NCBI GenBank assembly: GCA_013214425.1
Contig: JABSPN010000044.1
Coordinates: forward strand, 1,874-11,833
Direction of reading: 5' to 3'
Length of the DNA stretch: 9,960 nt
DNA from: Flavobacteriaceae bacterium
GTDB lineage: Bacteria > Bacteroidota > Bacteroidia > Flavobacteriales > Flavobacteriaceae
Shown here: positions 7,411-9,960 of the stretch, in pieces
How positions within the stretch are numbered: the stretch's first letter is position 1
How the letters are laid out: every line of letters starts with the position of its first letter
Notes under the pieces: model-generated
Seen by the model: the letters and a program-made list of their open reading frames with translations, nothing else
Database searches by the model: none
Told to the model about the DNA's origin: nothing
Position numbers and translations under genes: made by a program

Positions 7411-7491
7411 GATTTACTAAGCTTTTCTTAATTTTTCCTGCTAAGTCAAAACAATTTTTATATTTGTTACTCGTTAAGAAAAATGAAAGCC

Positions 7492-7499
7492 CAAAAATA
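7492..7499 (-). promoter_or_regulatory. Candidate -7 box for alaS
   Basis: On the minus strand these bases read TATTTTTG, matching TAnnTTTG at all fixed positions, and would give an alaS leader of about 105-110 nt that includes the 7395-7410 palindrome. No TTTG is present at the expected -33 distance (around 7520), so support is weak in such an AT-rich gap. Confidence 0.25.
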
Positions 7500-7525
7500 C
7501 TATATTTTATATACTTTATAAATGG

Positions 7526-7554
7526 TTTTGTAAAATTATAGCTGGGTAGCTTTT
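7526..7554 (+). promoter_or_regulatory. Candidate promoter of the M23 peptidase operon
   Basis: TTTTG at 7526-7530 is followed after 16 bp by TAGCTTTT at 7547-7554, which differs from TAnnTTTG only in the last base; the spacing is slightly short. It would start transcription about 40 nt before the ATG at 7600. A second possibility is the exact -7 match TATATTTG at 7459-7466, which lacks a clear -33 box and would give a leader of about 125 nt. Both are guesses from consensus only. Confidence 0.25.
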
Positions 7555-7599
7555 TTAATAAAGAAAAAGAAGGTTTCTTAATTCAACTTTATTAACAAC

Positions 7600-8571
7600 A
7601 TGGCCAAAATAAAATACTACTACGACCCAGAAACACTATCGTACAGGAAGATTGAACGTAAGAAAAGAAAAACGTTTTCTTATATCATGTTATTCCTTAC
7701 TGCTGCTGGATTATTCGGATTACTATTTTATATCTTATCTTTTCACTACATCGATTCTCCAAAAGCAAAAGCTTTAAAAAGAGAAAACGAGAACTTAAAA
7801 TTAAATTTTGAGATTCTGAATAAGCGTATTGTAGAAGTAGAAGATGTTTTGGCTAATGTGCAGGAAAGAGACGAGAATTTATATAGAATTCATTTTGAAG
7901 CTGCTTCCATTCCAGACGAACAACGTTTAGCGGGATTTGGTGGTGTGAATCGATACAGACCTCTTGAAGGTTATGAGAATTCTGAACTCATCATCAATAC
8001 TACTAAAGAAATTGATAAGCTTTCTAAGCAATTGGTGGTACAATCTAAATCATTAGATGAAATCATTCAGTTAGCTGAAAACAAAGAAAAATTACTGGCT
8101 TCAATTCCGGCGATACAACCTGTAAGCAACGAAGATTTAACACGTATGGCTTCTGGATTTGGCTTCAGGAGCGACCCCTTTACCAAAAGAAGAAAAATGC
8201 ATTACGGGATGGATTTTACCGCCCCAAGAGGAACTCCTATCTATGCAACAGGAGATGGTACCGTAGTTAGAGCCGATAGCAGATCTTCTGGTTATGGAAA
8301 ACACATTCGTATCGATCACGGATTTGGTTATACTTCTCTATATGCTCATTTATATCGCTATAAAGTAAGAGTGGGACAAAAAGTAAAAAGAGGAGACTTA
8401 ATTGGTTTGGTTGGAAGTACGGGAAGGTCTCAAGCTCCCCACTTACACTACGAAGTTCACAAAGACGGAGATAAAATTAACCCGATACATTTTTACTACG
8501 GAAGTTTGTCTGCTAAAGAATTTGCCGCTATCTTAGAACAGTCTAAACTAGAAAACCAATCGTTAGACTAA
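7600..8571 (+). CDS. Membrane-anchored M23-family zinc peptidase (LytM-like)
   Basis: The 323-residue protein probably cuts, or regulates cutting of, peptidoglycan cross-bridges in the periplasm. A basic cytoplasmic N-terminus (residues 1-24) is followed by one membrane segment (about 26-48, ending LLFYILSF), so it is anchored in the inner membrane. A coiled-coil-like region follows (about 54-92 and again about 128-165), as in FtsX/EnvC-type or MepM-type proteins. The C-terminal M23 domain (about 180-300) keeps all expected residues: zinc ligands His201 and Asp205 in HYGMD and His283 in HLHYEVH, and catalytic His250 (LYAHL) and His281. Their spacing equals that of S. aureus LytM, so the enzyme should be active. 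The MerR-type gene begins 6 bp after its stop, so the two are probably co-transcribed. Flavobacteria encode several such paralogues, so a specific role (division, elongation, lysis) cannot be assigned. Confidence 0.92.
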   Translation: MAKIKYYYDPETLSYRKIERKKRKTFSYIMLFLTAAGLFGLLFYILSFHYIDSPKAKALKRENENLKLNFEILNKRIVEVEDVLANVQERDENLYRIHFEAASIPDEQRLAGFGGVNRYRPLEGYENSELIINTTKEIDKLSKQLVVQSKSLDEIIQLAENKEKLLASIPAIQPVSNEDLTRMASGFGFRSDPFTKRRKMHYGMDFTAPRGTPIYATGDGTVVRADSRSSGYGKHIRIDHGFGYTSLYAHLYRYKVRVGQKVKRGDLIGLVGSTGRSQAPHLHYEVHKDGDKINPIHFYYGSLSAKEFAAILEQSKLENQSLD

Positions 8572-8577
8572 ATACGA

Positions 8578-8907
8578 ATGCATCTAGATCTTCCAGAAAA
8601 ACGTTATTACGCTATTGGAGAAGTCGCCAAAGCTTTTGGTGTTAACACTTCTTTAATTCGATTTTGGGAAAATGAATTTGATATTCTAACACCTAAAAAG
8701 AACGCCAAAGGGAATCGAAAATTCACCCCTGAAGATGTAAAGAATCTTCAATTAATCTATCATCTTGTTAAAGAAAAAGGCTTTACACTGGAAGGCGCTA
8801 AAATTCATCTGAAAGAAGGAAAAAAAGAGAAGGTTGACAACTTTGAAATTATCCGAAGATTAGAACACGCCAAAGCCGAACTACTTAAAATCAAGGAGAA
8901 TTTGTAA
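8578..8907 (+). CDS. Small MerR-family DNA-binding protein
   Basis: This 109-residue protein is essentially one MerR-type winged helix. The helix-turn-helix covers about residues 11-33 (YAIGEVAKAFGVNTSLIRFW) and the wing and second helical pair follow at about 36-80 (GNRKFTPEDV at 45-54). A short lysine- and glutamate-rich helix (about 81-109) could pair two subunits. No cysteines and no effector-binding C-terminal domain are present, so a metal- or drug-sensing role of classical MerR type is unlikely. The conserved gene pair with an M23 peptidase 6 bp upstream suggests a role tied to the cell envelope or growth, but this is inference and no target site is visible in the window. The ATG at 8578 fits the usual start of this group (short polar lead-in, then KRYYAIGEVA). 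Confidence 0.88.
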   Translation: MHLDLPEKRYYAIGEVAKAFGVNTSLIRFWENEFDILTPKKNAKGNRKFTPEDVKNLQLIYHLVKEKGFTLEGAKIHLKEGKKEKVDNFEIIRRLEHAKAELLKIKENL

Positions 8908-8957
8908 CTTTTCCCTTTATTTAAGCACACATATTGTAGAACATAAACTAACGCACA

Positions 8958-9551
8958 ATGAAAAAAACACTTATCATTATTGGAACTACTATAGGTTTAA
9001 TTGTATTAATTGGCATCATTTGGCCTTGGGGATTTTACAATAGTACAATCGCATTACAAGAAGATATTAAGGAAAGTTGGGCTAACGTAGAAAGCTCATA
9101 CCAAAGAAGAGTAGATCTAATCCCTAACTTAGTAAATACTGCTAAAGGTTACGCTCAATACGAACAAGAAACATTTTTAAAAGTTACTGAAGCTAGATCG
9201 AAAGCAACTAGTATTCAAATTGATCCTAGCAATATTACTCCTGAACAATTACAGCAATTTCAACAAGCTCAAAGCGGGTTGACCTCTGCTTTATCCAGAT
9301 TGCTAGCTGTATTTGAGCGTTATCCTGAATTAAAGGCTAATGAAAACTTTAAAGAGTTAATGAATGAATTAGAAAGGACAGAAAACAGAATTAATGTAGA
9401 GCGTAATCGTTTTAATGAAAGAATCACTCCTTACAATACCAAAATAAGATCTTTCCCCAATAACCTTTTTGCTAAGCATTATGGTTTCGAAGAGATGAAG
9501 CGTTTTGAGTCAGATAAGGGAGCTGAAGTTGCCCCTAAAGTTGAATTCTAA
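8958..9551 (+). CDS. lemA: LemA family membrane protein
   Basis: LemA proteins are small bacterial membrane proteins with a single N-terminal membrane segment and a soluble four-helix domain; their biochemical role is not settled. Here residues 4-22 form the membrane segment after MKK. The family signature follows: SWANVESSYQRRVDLIPNLV (40-59) and AKGYAQYE (62-69). The later helical block YPELKANENFKELMNELER (122-140) and the end motif FPNNLFAKHYGF (166-177) are also typical. The length of 197 aa is normal. The Gln-rich 97-105 stretch is a common variable loop. The gene starts 50 bp after the MerR-type gene and 11 bp before a TPM-domain gene; the lemA-TPM pair recurs widely in bacteria, which suggests a joint function. 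No separate promoter is clear in 8908-8957. Confidence 0.95.
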   Translation: MKKTLIIIGTTIGLIVLIGIIWPWGFYNSTIALQEDIKESWANVESSYQRRVDLIPNLVNTAKGYAQYEQETFLKVTEARSKATSIQIDPSNITPEQLQQFQQAQSGLTSALSRLLAVFERYPELKANENFKELMNELERTENRINVERNRFNERITPYNTKIRSFPNNLFAKHYGFEEMKRFESDKGAEVAPKVEF

Positions 9552-9562
9552 TACTAAACCCA

Positions 9563-9946
9563 ATGTCTAAAAAACAAAAAAACTTTTTTTCTGATTCAGA
9601 GGAAAAGCAAATCATTCAGTCTATTATTAATGCCGAAAAAAAGACTTCAGGAGAAATTAGAGTCCACATTGAAGAAAAGTTAAACAAGGATCCTCATGAA
9701 AGAGCTTTAGAAGTATTTCATGAATTACAAATGGATCAAACTAAACATCATAACGGTGTTTTGTTTTATCTAGCTACTCGAAATAAACAATTTGTCATCT
9801 ATGGTGATCAAGGTATTCATAAAAAAGTAACAGGTAACTTCTGGACTACTATTAAAGACGCTGTGATTTCAGAATTTAAAAAAGAGAATTATACTCAAGG
9901 TATTATTGATGGGATTCAAGAAGTAGGCGAACAACTAAAACAGTAG
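9563..9946 (+). CDS. Short TPM-domain protein (possibly truncated by an amber stop)
   Basis: TPM domains (TLP18.3/Psb32/MOLO-1 type) are found in thylakoid phosphatase-like and bacterial envelope proteins; a catalytic role in bacteria is unproven. The signature is visible: FSDSEEKQIIQSIINAEKKT (9-28) leading into SGEIRVHIEE (29-38), then a His-rich helix with MDQTKHHNGVLFYLA (57-71) and FVIYGDQGIHKKV (77-89). There is no signal peptide or membrane segment, as in the short TPM paralogues that usually follow lemA. The protein is 127 residues, while relatives as I recall them are about 140-150. After the TAG the same frame continues as YPIE, which resembles the FPY-x-x acidic tail seen in relatives after GE-x-LK, so a premature stop is possible. 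In many flavobacteria a second, secreted TPM gene follows; it would lie beyond the window. Confidence 0.85.
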   Translation: MSKKQKNFFSDSEEKQIIQSIINAEKKTSGEIRVHIEEKLNKDPHERALEVFHELQMDQTKHHNGVLFYLATRNKQFVIYGDQGIHKKVTGNFWTTIKDAVISEFKKENYTQGIIDGIQEVGEQLKQ

Positions 9947-9960
9947 TACCCTATTGAGGA

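Noticed and set aside
7205..7420. 71-aa plus-strand frame overlapping the alaS start
   Set aside because: Mostly antisense to alaS; its hydrophobic end comes from AT-rich leader sequence and has no start-site support.
8137..8319. 60-aa minus-strand frame
   Set aside because: Antisense to the catalytic domain of the M23 peptidase.

Overview
The window is AT-rich and has features typical of a marine or environmental member of the Flavobacteriia (Bacteroidota): promoter-like TTTG / TAnnTTTG boxes, weak Shine-Dalgarno sequences, a GSCFA-domain protein next to alaS, an M23 peptidase-MerR-LemA-TPM series, and an intergenic hairpin of a kind common in this phylum. No mobile element, CRISPR array, tRNA or rRNA is visible. 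Genus cannot be fixed from the sequence.

Layout. 1-1451 (minus strand): the 5' part of paaE, the reductase of the phenylacetyl-CoA epoxidase, preceded by a TetR-family regulator. Between them is a well-formed flavobacterial promoter with a perfect 18-bp palindrome lying between its -33 and -7 boxes, which makes a convincing operator. 1542-3317 (plus): a long-form (591 aa) pterin-dependent aromatic amino acid hydroxylase, divergent from the regulator. 3316-3685 (plus): an apparently empty gap that holds a decayed small gene, with one frameshift and three in-frame stops but recognisable family residues. 3692-7377 (minus): alaS (GTG start, palindrome in its leader), then an imperfect hairpin repeat, then the GSCFA-domain gene. 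7600-9946 (plus): a tight series of M23 zinc peptidase, small MerR-type regulator, LemA and a short TPM-domain protein, which probably continues past the window edge.

How the parts fit. The left third concerns phenylalanine and phenylacetate: the hydroxylase probably turns phenylalanine into tyrosine, and the paa enzymes open the ring of phenylacetyl-CoA. The TetR protein most likely represses paaE and the genes beyond it until a CoA-thioester intermediate appears. The middle is housekeeping (alanyl-tRNA charging) with a GSCFA/SGNH-like protein of unknown substrate. The right third is cell-envelope related: a membrane-anchored peptidoglycan hydrolase-like protein, a small DNA-binding protein, and the LemA/TPM pair.

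Most of the window is ordinary conserved flavobacterial sequence. The items worth a second look are the operator-in-promoter, the pseudogene, the palindrome in the alaS leader, the intergenic hairpin, and a possible premature amber stop in the TPM gene.
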